A stretch of 64,000 nucleotides of DNA from Streptomyces sp. ICC1 (GTDB lineage Bacteria > Actinomycetota > Actinomycetes > Streptomycetales > Streptomycetaceae). The stretch's first letter is position 1. Each line of letters opens with the position of its first letter. The notes below the pieces were generated by a model. The model saw only the letters and a program-made list of their open reading frames with translations, was not told the DNA's origin and ran no database searches. Position numbers and translations under genes: made by a program. Positions 17,448 to 26,748 of the stretch are shown piece after piece. Where the stretch lies: assembly GCF_003287935.1 (NCBI RefSeq), contig NZ_CP030287.1, forward strand, positions 4,058,267 to 4,122,266, given 5' to 3'.

Positions 17448-17609
17448 TTAACCGGCGTAGGGCTGCCACATCTTAACGGTCGTTTTCGGATTGCTTGCGG
17501 AATTAGATTTGTGCGTCACCAGGCACCGGTACTGCTTACCAAAATAAACGACACGCTCGTTCTCCGAATACTGTCGATTTACTTTCCATTCCGAAAATCC
17601 TGCTGCCAT
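17448..17609 (-). CDS. Stand-alone CBM5/12 (chitin-binding type) mini-protein
   Basis: A 53-residue protein that is nothing but a carbohydrate-binding fold of the ChiC/CBM5/12 type: EWKVNRQYSENERVVYFGKQ, then YRCLVTHKSN and a closing MWQPYAG. In these modules W...Y..N..V.Y.GK.Y.C...H.S...W is the core pattern and surface aromatics bind chitin. There is no signal peptide and no catalytic domain. ATG at 17609 has AAAGGTGG 6 bp upstream. Local DNA is richer in A+T than its neighbours, suggesting transfer; such modules are also found in phage tail proteins. Confidence 0.65.
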   Translation of the reverse strand: MAAGFSEWKVNRQYSENERVVYFGKQYRCLVTHKSNSASNPKTTVKMWQPYAG

Positions 17610-17650
17610 GTGACGCCACCTTTCATCAAGCCGACTCACTGCCAGCCTGC

Positions 17651-18221
17651 ATGAAGCATCGCACCCTCCCGAGCAGGGCAGGCACCCGATCCCGCCGGCC
17701 GGCCCGCAGTAGGGCCCGCGGGAGCACGGTGCCCCGGACCTCGTGGCAGACCTACGAGGATCTCAGCGACGAGCAGATCCGCTGCATGATCGCGCTCACC
17801 ACGAGGGCGCGGGACCGTTTCCTGATCACGCTGCTCGCCTGTACCGGTCTGCGGATCGGTGAGGCGCTCGGTCTGCACCGGGGCGACATGTGTCTGATCG
17901 TCTCGTCCCGCGCGGTGGGCTGGATCGGGAGCCCTCACGTGCATGTCCGCCGCCGTACCGACCACCCCCACCGCGCCCTGTCACGAAGTCCCGCTTCTCC
18001 CGCAACGTGCCGGTCGCCGCCGGTCTGGTCGCGCTCTACACCGACTACCAGTACGAGCGGGGCAGGGTGGCCCAGGCGGCGGAGTCGGAGATGGCTTCGT
18101 GAATCTCTTCCGCCCGCCGCTGGGCGGCGCTATGTCGTATCCGAACACCAAGAAGATGTTCGACCGCCTGGCTCGCAACGCCGGGCACGCGTGCAGCTTG
18201 CGTGACCTGCGAAAATGCTAA
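17651..18221 (+). pseudogene. Tyrosine recombinase (phage integrase) remnant
   Basis: The first frame gives LSDEQIRCMIALTTRARDRF and LACTGLRIGEALGLHRGD, which is the integrase box I with its catalytic Arg. Near 17960 the match moves to another frame (KSRFSRNVPVAAGLVALY), and near 18100 to a third (MSYPNTKKMFDRLARNAGH). It stops at SLRDLRKC just where the HxLRH box should be, so box II with the second Arg and the Tyr is lost. A dead integrase with at least two frameshifts, near a tRNA gene. Confidence 0.75.
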
Positions 18222-18300
18222 CCACCCGGCCTTGGGCGAAGCCCACCTACGCGATCGTGCTGGCCCTGTGATCCGGTGCTTGCGTCTCCCCTCACTTCCC

Positions 18301-18906
18301 TCACTTCCCCCCGCGGCTCATGGACGTGACGCTCAGCGGCCCTAGCGGGGTTTTGCGTTGGGTGGTGAAGCCGAAGTGCTGGTAGAGGGGGACGTTCGTC
18401 GGGTCTGCCGTGGTCAGGTACAGGCCGTGGGGGGCGGGTGTGGTCGCCAGGACGTGGTCCAGGAGGAGGCGGCCAGCGCCGCGTCCGGTCAGGTCGGGGC
18501 GGACGCCGACGAACTCCAGTGTCCAGAGCCCCGGGGGTGCGTTCCCGCCGGAGACGTCCAGGTAGCGCAGGGTTGGGCCGGGGGCGCGCGGCCCGCAGCG
18601 CAGCCCGGTGCGGGCCGCCCAGAGGGCGCGGGCACCGGCGGCCGGGGTCGCGCCCGGCGGGGTCAGGACGGCCGCCGCGAGGAGCCGACCGTCCGCGCCC
18701 ACGGGCGCGGTACGGCGTGCCCCGTCGAGGCCGGCGTGGGTGCGCAGGGTGGCCCGGAACCAGTGGGTGCGTACGGGGGCCGAGTCGCCGCAGATCCAGG
18801 AGACGGCGGGCTCCCGGGCGAATGCGGCGGCCAGCAGCTCGGCGCAGGCGGCCGGGTCGGGGGCGGGGTCGATCCGCCAGGAACCACCGGCCACGGTCTC
18901 AGGCAT
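18301..18906 (-). CDS. GNAT family N-acetyltransferase
   Basis: A 201-residue acetyltransferase. The CoA-binding motif A reads LEFVGVRPDLTGRGAGRLLL, followed by LYLTTADPTNVPLYQHFGF, the usual motif B. Substrate unknown. Its start overlaps the end of the upstream membrane-protein gene by 8 bp, so the TetR gene, the membrane protein and this enzyme form one - strand operon. Confidence 0.88.
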   Translation of the reverse strand: MPETVAGGSWRIDPAPDPAACAELLAAAFAREPAVSWICGDSAPVRTHWFRATLRTHAGLDGARRTAPVGADGRLLAAAVLTPPGATPAAGARALWAARTGLRCGPRAPGPTLRYLDVSGGNAPPGLWTLEFVGVRPDLTGRGAGRLLLDHVLATTPAPHGLYLTTADPTNVPLYQHFGFTTQRKTPLGPLSVTSMSRGGK

Positions 18907-19516
18907 CCGGACTCCGCTCCAGCGGCGCCTCGGGCACGAGGTGACAGACGAGCAGCTTGAGGAAGAACAGCGGCGCGAACCAGGCGAGCGCAGCGGGCAC
19001 CGGCAGCCAGAACAGGTTGACCAGGACGGCCGCCATCAACAGGGCCATTGCCGCCGGCCGTCTGAGGTGCACGGGCGCGAATTCCACGACCACCGCCCCG
19101 CCGAGCAGCAGCGCGGCGTTGGTCAGGGTCCAGGCGAGGTCACCGGACAGGACGACCAGCCCCATCGCGGCGAGGTGGATCACGTGCGCGGAGACGAACA
19201 GCAGCCGGGCGCGCCTGGCCCCGGCGTCGGCGCGGTGGTACCAACGCTTCGCGGCGTTGGTGGCGTTGGTCAGCACCCCGCCGATCAGGTCGAGCCCGGC
19301 CAGGGCGACCACGACGAGTTGCGCGGTGGACCAGTCGCGTGCGGCCCCCGAGTTCCACAGGCCGGCAGCCAGGAGCAGGGCGCAGCCGAGGAGGCCGAGG
19401 GTCTCCACCACGGACTCGGAACGAGACTTGCCGGGGCCCATGAACCGCTCCAGGCGTCCCGCGAGGCCGGGTGGGGTGGCCGGTATCTCCCAGGAGATCC
19501 GCAGGTCAGTGCGCAT
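18899..19516 (-). CDS. Hypothetical multi-pass membrane protein
   Basis: A 205-residue protein with five or six hydrophobic segments (around residues 38-56, 66-82, 102-122, 127-146, 155-195). A loop with NATNAAKRWYHR precedes the third helix. I do not recognise a family beyond a general membrane protein. It overlaps the TetR gene by 11 bp and the GNAT gene by 8 bp, so the three are translated from one transcript. Confidence 0.7.
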   Translation of the reverse strand: MRTDLRISWEIPATPPGLAGRLERFMGPGKSRSESVVETLGLLGCALLLAAGLWNSGAARDWSTAQLVVVALAGLDLIGGVLTNATNAAKRWYHRADAGARRARLLFVSAHVIHLAAMGLVVLSGDLAWTLTNAALLLGGAVVVEFAPVHLRRPAAMALLMAAVLVNLFWLPVPAALAWFAPLFFLKLLVCHLVPEAPLERSPDA

Positions 19517-20156
19517 CGGTCGGGTCCTCTCCGGCAGTCGTCGCGGCCATGGTGACTGCCCCGCCCCAAAGGCCGTGCAGCAGGCACCACAGCTGTGCCG
19601 AAGCCTCGCCTTCCGGGAAGTCCGCGGCCTCGGCGAGGGGCTCGGCCGTCATACGGGCCAAGGCCCACGCGTCGGCGGCCCGGATGACCGCCGCGGTCGC
19701 CGACACCAGCAGCCCGTGATCCACGTCGGTACGGATCACCCCGATCCGCTGCCCGTCCGTGACCAGGGCGCCGAACCAGTCGAGCCACGGGCCCGTGTGG
19801 GTGCGCCCGATGGCGGCGTCGGCGAGGGCCAGGTCCTCGGGGTGGTCCCGCAGGTGGGCGGCAAGGGCGGCGGAGCCGGCGGCGAACCGGGACCGGAGGT
19901 CGGCCTCGTCCCGGGCCGGGACCCAGGGGCCGAGGGCTCCGAGCAGTCGCTCGAGCACTCCGTCGAGGACCGCGGTGAGCAGGTCCTCGCGGCCGTCGAA
20001 GTAGTGGTAGGCCGCGGTCTTGGAGACCTTCGAGGCTTCGATGATCTTGTTGTAGGAGGCGCCTTCGGTGCCGTGCTCGGCGAAGTGCCGGCGCGCCACC
20101 CCCAGGATGAGCTCCTGGCGCTCTGGGGGCAGGCGATCGAAACGGGGAAGAGGCAT
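19506..20156 (-). CDS. TetR family regulator
   Basis: A 216-residue regulator with a TetR helix-turn-helix (ILGVARRHFAEHGTEGASYN, then ASKVSKTAAYHYFDGREDLL) and a helical C-terminal domain. First gene of a three-gene operon; a 35-bp palindrome begins 12 bp upstream of its start and probably mediates autorepression. Confidence 0.9.
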   Translation of the reverse strand: MPLPRFDRLPPERQELILGVARRHFAEHGTEGASYNKIIEASKVSKTAAYHYFDGREDLLTAVLDGVLERLLGALGPWVPARDEADLRSRFAAGSAALAAHLRDHPEDLALADAAIGRTHTGPWLDWFGALVTDGQRIGVIRTDVDHGLLVSATAAVIRAADAWALARMTAEPLAEAADFPEGEASAQLWCLLHGLWGGAVTMAATTAGEDPTDAH

Positions 20157-20167
20157 GAGGAGACAGT

Positions 20168-20202
20168 ACCACTAGAGTGTACCACTGGTGCACCCTAGTG
20201 GT
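20168..20202. promoter_or_regulatory. 35-bp near-perfect palindrome, TetR operator
   Basis: ACCACTAGAGTGTACC... mirrored by ...GGTGCACCCTAGTGGT. Only three symmetric pairs and the centre break the symmetry. It lies immediately upstream of the TetR start, so the regulator probably controls its own operon. Confidence 0.8.
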
Positions 20203-20405
20203 GCATCTGCTGTGCGGGCCCGAGTGTGGGCCACTGTCGCTCTCCGGTGAAGGGGTGTCATGCGTGTAGGGCGCGGGGCAGAGGTCCTCCTCCTCGCTGT
20301 GGCTGTTACCGCGCCTGGGGCGTCGCGGGCGGGCCTTGCTCACGGGTTTTGGACACCGGAGAGACTTGGATCTTGATGGCCCAGGAGGACGGAGTCCCCG
20401 TGGGG

Positions 20406-20648
20406 ATGAAGCACTATTTCGCCGAGTTCAAGGCGGTCGCGGTCGCGTTGTACCGGTCGAGGCGGGCCGTAATGGCCATGGTTCAGACGCTGTGCCGTGA
20501 GGTCGCCACGGACCAGCCGCTCGACGCCCTGCCGCTCCGGCTCAACGGTGCCGGCTCGCCGCACCCGATCACACCTGCCCTTTCGCGGTTGCCTGCGAGA
20601 GGGCAGCTCTTGCGAGCCGCTTTTCCGGCGACCTCGGTGGAACCCTGA
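20406..20648 (+). pseudogene. IS3-type OrfA remnant
   Basis: MKHYFAEFKAVAVALYRSR is the start of a common IS3-family OrfA (usual form MKHYPAEFKADAVALYRSR). The match ends after about 20 residues and the remainder of the frame to 20648 does not resemble a transposase. A short relic. Confidence 0.5.
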
Positions 20649-20867
20649 CCGGTGTGTCACCGAAGGGTGAGTGACTGCGGGCCCCTGGCCTGCGGTGGCA
20701 TCGCTCAAATTTCGATGGCATGCGCTGAGCCCTCATCGGCACTGGACAGGACGCACCCGCCCCACCGCGCCCCACTCCCGCGAACTGGGCGCCCTACCCG
20801 ACCGGGCGGTGCACACGCTGTCACCTTCTCTGCACTGACTCGGGCGGCGCGACGACCGCCTGATTCG

Positions 20868-21389
20868 TCAGCTGCCGGCTGTGCCCCTCGGCGCCGCGAC
20901 GAGACCCAGTTCCTTTCGCGTTGCGAGAAGGAACGCCTTCTGAGCTGTCCAAAGCCTCTCGAAAACCTCGGGGGGAAGAGTCGCCTCGGAGCACGTCGCG
21001 CGTGCGGCAGCGATCTGACGAACACTCCTGACGACGTCCGCGGCGGCGTTCAGTGTGTCCGGTGACTCCGACACGAGACGAACAGCCGTGGAGGCTCCCT
21101 CAAGACCTTCCTTGTAAGGGCGCCCTTCCTGGTCGAAGTAGGGCATCAGTTCGCCTGGAATCCGCGGATGCGGGACGGCAGTGATGTTGGCAGTCGGTTC
21201 AAGTGTGAATGCCACGTACTGGCGGTAGGCGAGCACGAAGTCCTTGTAGGCGGCGAGACGGATGTCCCGCCACTGGCGTGCGTGGTCACGGTGCCACAAC
21301 CGGTCCTGGTTGCGGATTGACAACCACCCGCCCACAACCACACCAAGCAGCGCGACTGCCCCCGTGATCGCAGTACTCAGAAGGTTCAC
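20868..21389 (-). CDS. Hypothetical protein with one N-terminal membrane helix
   Basis: A 173-residue protein: a helix STAITGAVALLGVVVGGWLS at residues 4-24, then a long helical cytoplasmic part (RNQDRLWHRDHARQWRDIRL, AYKDFVLAYRQYVAF). This layout is common in actinobacterial hypothetical proteins of unknown role. GTG at 21389 is preferred because GGGAGGGGG lies 8 bp upstream; the longer frame from 21485 has no such site. Confidence 0.65.
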   Translation of the reverse strand: MNLLSTAITGAVALLGVVVGGWLSIRNQDRLWHRDHARQWRDIRLAAYKDFVLAYRQYVAFTLEPTANITAVPHPRIPGELMPYFDQEGRPYKEGLEGASTAVRLVSESPDTLNAAADVVRSVRQIAAARATCSEATLPPEVFERLWTAQKAFLLATRKELGLVAAPRGTAGS

Positions 21390-21543
21390 CTGTTCCCCCT
21401 CCCGGCCTCGGTGGACCAAGCCCAGTCTCCAGCACGGCGCGCTCACGAACGAGGGTGTTGACTGGCGGAAGTACGTTGCCATCACCGACTCGGGTGCAGC
21501 TAAGTTGCCAGCCCTGGTGCAGGTAGGGCCACGGGGCTAGGGC

Positions 21544-22135
21544 GTGTTTGAGAACTGGGGTCCGTATCGCGCCGCGCACCGTGACGATCTCGGTGTGGGG
21601 CGAGGGGATCTTTCGGATGACCAGTGGGCGGTGCTGGGGCCGTTTTTGCCGGTCGCGGTGTTGGGCAGGCCGTCGGTGTGCCGACGGCGGTCGATCGCCG
21701 GGATCCGCTGGCGGGGGGTGCGGACCCGTTCCCCGTGCCGGGATCTGTCACCCGAGTACGGTCGGTGGCAGACGGTCTAGGGGCTCTTCCGTCGCTGGCA
21801 GCGCAATCGTGTCTGGTCGGCGGTACTGACCGAGCTGCAGGCTCGGGCGGACGCCGCAGGCCGGATCACCTGGGACATGAACGTCGACTCCACGATCTGC
21901 CGGGCCCATCAGCACGCGACCGGCGACCAGTGCCCGGCGGGACGGCCCAGCCCAGAAGGAACCGCCGGGCGGCAACAAGGCCGAACCTGACGACCACAGC
22001 CTGGGTCGCTCCCGCGGAGTCTGACCACGAAGATTCACCGGGCTTGCGAACAAGGACAGAGGCCGTTGTCGCTGCTGGTCACAGCCGGTCAGCGGGGGAC
22101 AGCCCACAGTTCGCGGCCGTGTGGGAAGCCATCCG
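21544..22135 (+). pseudogene. IS5-family transposase remnant
   Basis: Frame 1 begins with DLSDDQWAVLGPFLPVAVLG and runs to an in-frame TAG at 21778-21780, after which the same frame continues with LFRRWQRNRVWSAVLTELQA and WDMNVDSTICRAHQHA (DDE region). A further frameshift near 21980 leads to DDHSLGRSRG, TTKIHRACEQGQRPLSLLV and GDSPQF. Broken by at least one stop and two frameshifts. Confidence 0.75.
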
Positions 22136-22536
22136 TGATGGTGGGCTACACAGGACGTCGGTCCTCGGGCTGAGGATTCGGAGCTGGCCAGTCCGCATTC
22201 AAGGATGGCGGCGATACCGGGCACAAATTCCGGCGGTCATGCGCGCCACCCGATGCCGGATGCGGCGAGCAGCGCCAGGTCCTCGTGGTTCTCGCCCGAG
22301 ACCGTGCCGGGAGCCCGATCGTTGCCGGCCCGGTGCCGATCGAAGGTCTTCGGTCAAAGACGTGACCGTTCCGCTTCCGGCCGTAGCGGCAGGGCTGTCC
22401 CTCGACAGCGTGGCGCGCACGTACGGCCGGCGGAGGAGGGACGATGGGATGGCCATGAGCGCAGACGCCGGCACACGGCCCCGGCCCCGGCCCGGCAGGA
22501 GGCTGCGGCCCTACATGGCCGGAAGGAGTCCGGAGT
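22136..22536. other. Gene-free stretch
   Basis: About 400 bp between the transposase relic and the phosphatase gene. No frame has family features. It must hold the phosphatase promoter; nothing else is clear by eye. Confidence 0.4.
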
Positions 22537-24042
22537 ATGGGTGCAATCGAGCCTTTGCGGGGCGATGACGACGGGGCGCGGGCTGCCGCGTCTGGGCCGG
22601 GCGGCCTGCTCGACGTGTTGGGCGTTGCGGCCGTTCTGCTCGATGCCGAAGGCAGGATCGACCTGTGGAGCCCGCAGGCCGAGGACCTGTTCGGCTACAC
22701 CGCCGAGGAGGCACTCGGCGAATTCGCGGGCCGCTTGCTGATCCATGAAGATCACCTGGCGGTCGTGCTGGACATGTTCGCTCAGGTCATGGAAGGAAGG
22801 GGCAGCTGGGTCGGTACCTTCCCCATCCGGCACAAGGACGGCAGCACCCGCATGGTCGAGTTCCGCAACATGCGGCTGCTGGACTCCCAGGAGGACTACT
22901 ACGCCCTGGGCCTGGCAGCGGACCAGGCGACGGTTCGGCAGGTCGAACGGGACCTGGCGCTGTCCGCCCGGCTGGTGGCCCAGTCGCCGATCGGACTGGG
23001 CGTGCTGGACACCGACCTGCGCTATGTCTCGGTCAATCCCGCGGAGGAGCGCCTCAACGGGGTGCCGGCCGCCGAGCACATTGGCCGACACGTCCACGAG
23101 GTGCTGCCCGCCGTGGACGCGTCTTTCGAAGCGGCGATGCGCGAGGTCCTGGCCACGGGCATCCCCATCGTGGACCAGTACACCGTCGGCCGTACTCCGG
23201 CCGACCCGGATCACGATCACGCCTGGTCGATCTCGTTCTACCGGCTCGAAGCCCCCAACGGAAATGTGCTGGGCGTGGCCACCTCCAGCGTGGACGTCAC
23301 CGAGCGGCACCGCGCCGTCGAAGAACAACGCCACACCGCCCTCACCCTCCAGCACAGCCTGCTGCCCCACACACCACCGCGGCGGCCGGGCCTGGAAGTC
23401 GCCACTCGCTATCGGCCCGCCCAGGCCACCATGGAAATCGGCGGCGACTGGTTCGACGTGATCCCCCTGAGCGGCGACAAGACCGCCCTCGTCGTCGGCG
23501 ACGTCATGGGCAGCGGAGTCGCCGCCGCAGCCACCATGGGCCAGCTGCGCACAGCCACCCGAACGCTGGCCGATCTCGATCTCGACCCCGCTCAGGTCCT
23601 GCACCACCTCGACCACGTCACCGAGGGCCTCGACACCATCGCGACCTGCGTCTATGTCGTCTACGACCCCCAAACGGCGCAGTGTCACCTCTCCCTCGCC
23701 GGGCACCTGCCGCCCGTCCTCCTCCACCCGGACGGCACCCGCGAGCTCCTCGACCTGCCCACCGGCGCGCCACTGGGCGGCTGCGGCGTTGCCTTCCACA
23801 CCACCAGCCTCGCCATCGGGGCGGGCGACCAGCTCGTCCTCTACACCGATGGCCTGGTCGAGACCCGCGATGAGCCGATCGACACCCGCCTCCAAGTCCT
23901 CCTCGACGCCCTCGACGACCCACACCGCTCACTGGACGACACCTGTGACCAGCTCTTGAAAACCCTGCGCCACCCAGGAGACCACGACGACGTAGCCCTG
24001 CTCATCGCCCGAGCCACACCGACGGCAGGGCAGACTGCTTGA
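22537..24042 (+). CDS. PAS-domain PP2C-type (SpoIIE/RsbU) phosphatase
   Basis: A 501-residue cytoplasmic sensor phosphatase. Two PAS domains: residues about 24-130 (LFGYTAEEALGEFAG) and 150-265 (LVAQSPIGLGVLDTDLRYVS). The C-terminal PP2C/SpoIIE domain (about 285-495) shows EIGGDWFDVIPL, VVGDVMGSG, AGHLPPVLL and GDHDDVALLIAR, carrying the metal-binding Asp residues. Such proteins dephosphorylate anti-anti-sigma factors in stress or development pathways. No anti-sigma or STAS gene is evident beside it, so the partner is probably elsewhere. Intact in an otherwise decayed region. Confidence 0.92.
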   Translation: MGAIEPLRGDDDGARAAASGPGGLLDVLGVAAVLLDAEGRIDLWSPQAEDLFGYTAEEALGEFAGRLLIHEDHLAVVLDMFAQVMEGRGSWVGTFPIRHKDGSTRMVEFRNMRLLDSQEDYYALGLAADQATVRQVERDLALSARLVAQSPIGLGVLDTDLRYVSVNPAEERLNGVPAAEHIGRHVHEVLPAVDASFEAAMREVLATGIPIVDQYTVGRTPADPDHDHAWSISFYRLEAPNGNVLGVATSSVDVTERHRAVEEQRHTALTLQHSLLPHTPPRRPGLEVATRYRPAQATMEIGGDWFDVIPLSGDKTALVVGDVMGSGVAAAATMGQLRTATRTLADLDLDPAQVLHHLDHVTEGLDTIATCVYVVYDPQTAQCHLSLAGHLPPVLLHPDGTRELLDLPTGAPLGGCGVAFHTTSLAIGAGDQLVLYTDGLVETRDEPIDTRLQVLLDALDDPHRSLDDTCDQLLKTLRHPGDHDDVALLIARATPTAGQTA

Positions 24043-24365
24043 ACGTGAATCGCCCTCAGTGGGCTGGGGAGTAGTCGGATGGCGCCGAGCCAGGTGCGGG
24101 AGTTCAGCCCATCGAGTCGATCCTGACCTGCGAGGTTGCCAGTGCCGCCCCGGGCAGCCCGGATGACCGCAACCTCCGCGATCAGCTGGGCGTGGGGGGA
24201 GACGAGGCGCAGGGCGGCCATGCAATACAGCAGCAGGCGTGCGGTGCGGCCCTGCTGGGTCGTCAGCAGGAACGGCAGCACGGGTGCGGCGGGGGCGACG
24301 GGCGTTGACACAGCGCCCTGAACGCTGCCTGGTGTCCCGCGTCATGGCGCGCGGCGGGTGATCGG
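24043..24365. other. Stretch without a confident gene
   Basis: A - strand frame here (QLIAEVAVIRAARGG and nearby) has coding-like composition but runs antisense far into the phosphatase gene, so it is at best a decayed gene. No RNA gene or repeat seen. Confidence 0.35.
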
Positions 24366-24607
24366 GTGCCGGCTTTGGATGCAGCGGTCACCGCGATGCG
24401 CGCCGTGCTTGAGGACATCGTGGCCAGCTCGCATCAGATGGGGGAGCTGGTCCTCGAAGTCGCCCCGGCCCACCTGTCCGACGCCGCCGCCTCAGGCGTC
24501 CTGGCCACGCTGGCGACGCGATCGGTGAGCCCCTGGCCCCTGGTCTCGCGGCTCGGCGGTACGCCCTGTCCGGTGATCGCCGCGCCCTGGACGACACGGT
24601 GCTGTGA
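24366..24607 (+). pseudogene. Small frameshifted hypothetical gene
   Basis: The first frame (GTG 24366) reads PALDAAVTAMRAVLEDIVAS and SHQMGELVLEVAPAHLSDA; near 24510 coding character passes to another frame ending GLAARRYALSGDRRALDDTV and TGA at 24605. One frameshift is enough to explain this. Family not recognised. Confidence 0.35.
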
Positions 24608-24732
24608 GCCATGGGATTCCAGCCGCTGCACCCCATACTCAGCCCCTCACGGCATCCATCCGGGCCCAAGTGTCTTCAACGGGCTGTAAGTGGCCCACCC
24701 CTCTCAAGGCATCGGCCTCCCTGCGATCACGG

Positions 24733-25278
24733 TCAGTCCCACCAGCCATCGCCGGCTTGCCAGCGCCGAACCCACTCCAGGAAGCCGAAGGCTTCCGGCC
24801 CCGGATATGGGCAGGCGCCCACGTCGCTGACCAGCCAGACCTCGCCCCGTTGGGGCCCGTTGACGACGAGTACCCAGTAGGAGAGTTCGTCGTCGGTGCC
24901 CAGCACGACGGAGCCGTTGCCGTAGACGCCGGCGACGCGCTCGTTGTGGTCTGCGGCGAGAGGCTCGCCTTCCCAGGCCCATGTCTCCTGGAGCGGGAAC
25001 GGCGCGGCGGGACTTCGGTCGGCCTGGTAGGGCCAGCCCGGCGTGAGTCAGCCCAGAGGGAGCAGGCCGCCGTCCTCCGGTGGCCCGAGCGGGGACCCGT
25101 TGGTGATCTCCGCGACCAAGCTCCGGTACGGCTCCGGGAGCACAGTCCCGTTCTCGGCTTCCCACGTCGAGACCGCCTCGTATCCGAGAGCCGGCTCCCG
25201 CCACGCCGGCTCGAACGCCGAGCGCAGACACTCCAGCGCGTCCTCATCAGGACGCTGATCAGGTGATCCGATGGTCAT
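24733..25278 (-). pseudogene. SMI1/KNR4 family protein interrupted by one in-frame TGA
   Basis: Starting at ATG 25278 (TIGSPDQRPDEDALECLRSA), the frame shows the SMI1/KNR4 fold pattern (YEAVSTWEAENGTVLPEPYR, then TNGSPLGPPEDGGLLPLG) to a TGA at 25050-25048. The same frame then stays open for 104 codons with the expected second half: AADHNERVAGVYGNGSVVLG, ELSYWVLVVNGPQRGEVWLV, and FGFLEWVRRWQAGDGWW before TGA at 24733. SMI1/KNR4 proteins are often immunity proteins of polymorphic toxins. A single base change would restore it. Confidence 0.75.
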
Positions 25279-25458
25279 GGCGACATGCTCGCAGAAGGGA
25301 CTGACCGAGCCGCTGCGAGCGTCCATCGACGCCAGGTGGGGCCGCTTCGAGGCTCTGGCTCAACTTCTGTGGCAGGTGGCTCCAGTCCTGCGCCTGCCAC
25401 ACTTACGCCGCACGCGTTGCGGCATGCGACGTCGAGGGCGTAAGGAATTGATCGCGAG

Positions 25459-25758
25459 ATGCCTCAATGGATAATTCTGGCCGTGCCTGTCAGCGGCGTG
25501 TCGGATGCCGGTCGTGACGGGCGGACCGTCGCGGAGGTCGAAGGCAGCACGGAAGAGGCGGAAGCGGCCCTCCTGCAGGCAGCGCACACATACGAGCACA
25601 GTCTCTGGAAGGTGCGCCGCCGTGAGATCTTCAGGTGCTCAAGCAGGTCCTACTTCGTTCGCCTCCACAATCGCCTCGCGTCGTACGGTTTCCTCATCCA
25701 GCTCGGTGAACTGGTCCACGACTCCGACGCGAAGCAACCGGGCCGTCCTGCCACCTGA
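25459..25758 (+). CDS. Hypothetical protein (99 aa)
   Basis: A small protein, ATG at 25459 with AAGGA about 11 bp upstream. It has a helical middle (EGSTEEAEAALLQAAHTYEH) and a basic stretch (WKVRRREIFRCSSRSYFVRL). No family recognised, but composition and length look real. Confidence 0.5.
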   Translation: MPQWIILAVPVSGVSDAGRDGRTVAEVEGSTEEAEAALLQAAHTYEHSLWKVRRREIFRCSSRSYFVRLHNRLASYGFLIQLGELVHDSDAKQPGRPAT

Positions 25759-25792
25759 TGGATCACCGCTACAAACGTGTGAGCCGACTACT

Positions 25793-25853
25793 TAGTGCTG
25801 TGACCGGGATTGTTCGACGGGTTCCTCCTGGCAAAGGTTTGCGGTCACAGCAT
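25793..25853. repeat. Mini-MITE with IS630-type ends
   Basis: A 59-bp unit beginning TAGTGCTGTGACCGGGA and closing GGTTTGCGGTCACAGCA, so its ends are inverted repeats of the same family as the larger copies at 27.3 and 59.9 kb. The middle is only about 20 bp. The left end is preceded by a TA dinucleotide; the right end is worn. Confidence 0.65.
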
Positions 25854-26129
25854 GAGGCGTGCGAGGCCGGGCGACAGAGCCGGCGGCACCCAAGGCGTCA
25901 GCAGAAACCACCGTCGAGGCCGCGCGCCACCGTCGCTCACAGGTGCGACTGTTCCGGAGCCCGACAGGGGGCGTCGCCCCGGAGGGCGGTTGAGTTGCGG
26001 CCGGAGGGCGGAATGCCCCCGGCCGGTGGTTGATCGTGCGGCGTGTAGAGGTGAGGACCGACCTGCGGGGCAAGAAGAGTGGCGCGGGGGACCGCAGCCC
26101 AACCCCGGTGACGGACGGGAGAGCCGCCG

Positions 26130-26423
26130 ATGATCAACGACAGCTTGAGCGGCGAGGAGCTCGCGAGGGGCGTGCGTAACGACGGCACGAAGGCGGCGAT
26201 CCAGTTCCTTGGAGCTGACCGCGACGGCTACTGGTTGCGCCGTCTGCTGGACGACGACGAACTCAACGCCGCGTCCGACGTCGTCCAGCTCATTGACCGG
26301 AGCGGACGGCCTCCCCAGGTGGAGTGGGACGCGCTCGAACGTCTCCTCGCGAGCAACCCGGGTGCATTCGCTGGCAGCGACGCTGCCGTGCTGTCGGTCG
26401 CCCTGTCCCTCGTCGGACCCTGA
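26130..26423 (+). CDS. Hypothetical protein (97 aa)
   Basis: ATG at 26130 with GGGAGAG 7 bp upstream. An acidic, helical protein (ELARGVRNDGTKAAIQFLGA, RLLDDDELNAASDVVQLIDR). No family recognised. Confidence 0.65.
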   Translation: MINDSLSGEELARGVRNDGTKAAIQFLGADRDGYWLRRLLDDDELNAASDVVQLIDRSGRPPQVEWDALERLLASNPGAFAGSDAAVLSVALSLVGP

Positions 26424-26748
26424 AGCGTTCCCCCACGTGAATGCCGCGCGACGGAGCGGTCAAGAGAGGCTTCGGTGACAGCAGCCTGCCCCAAATGCTT
26501 GCCCCGGGCCAGGGACGGAAGCGCAGCCCCAATTGCTATACCGGCCCCCGTCTGCCCGGGACTGACGGGCGATTTCTCTCCGTTCCTGCACCGCTGGATT
26601 TCCTCCGGGGATCCAGCCACCTGGCCGCCGCCGTTCAGAGCCACATCATGCTCTCGATGAGTGACACCTCATCGCACCGTGTGTGCATCCCGCGTGCATC
26701 GGGGATGTTCGGCCAGGCAACAGACCCGCACGCTCGGAAAGGAATCAC

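Noticed and set aside
16758..18221. Integration of an element at the 3' end of tRNA-fMet
   Set aside because: The integrase relic lies on the 5' side of the tRNA, and no duplicated tRNA 3' segment was found nearby, so the usual tRNA-island geometry is not shown.
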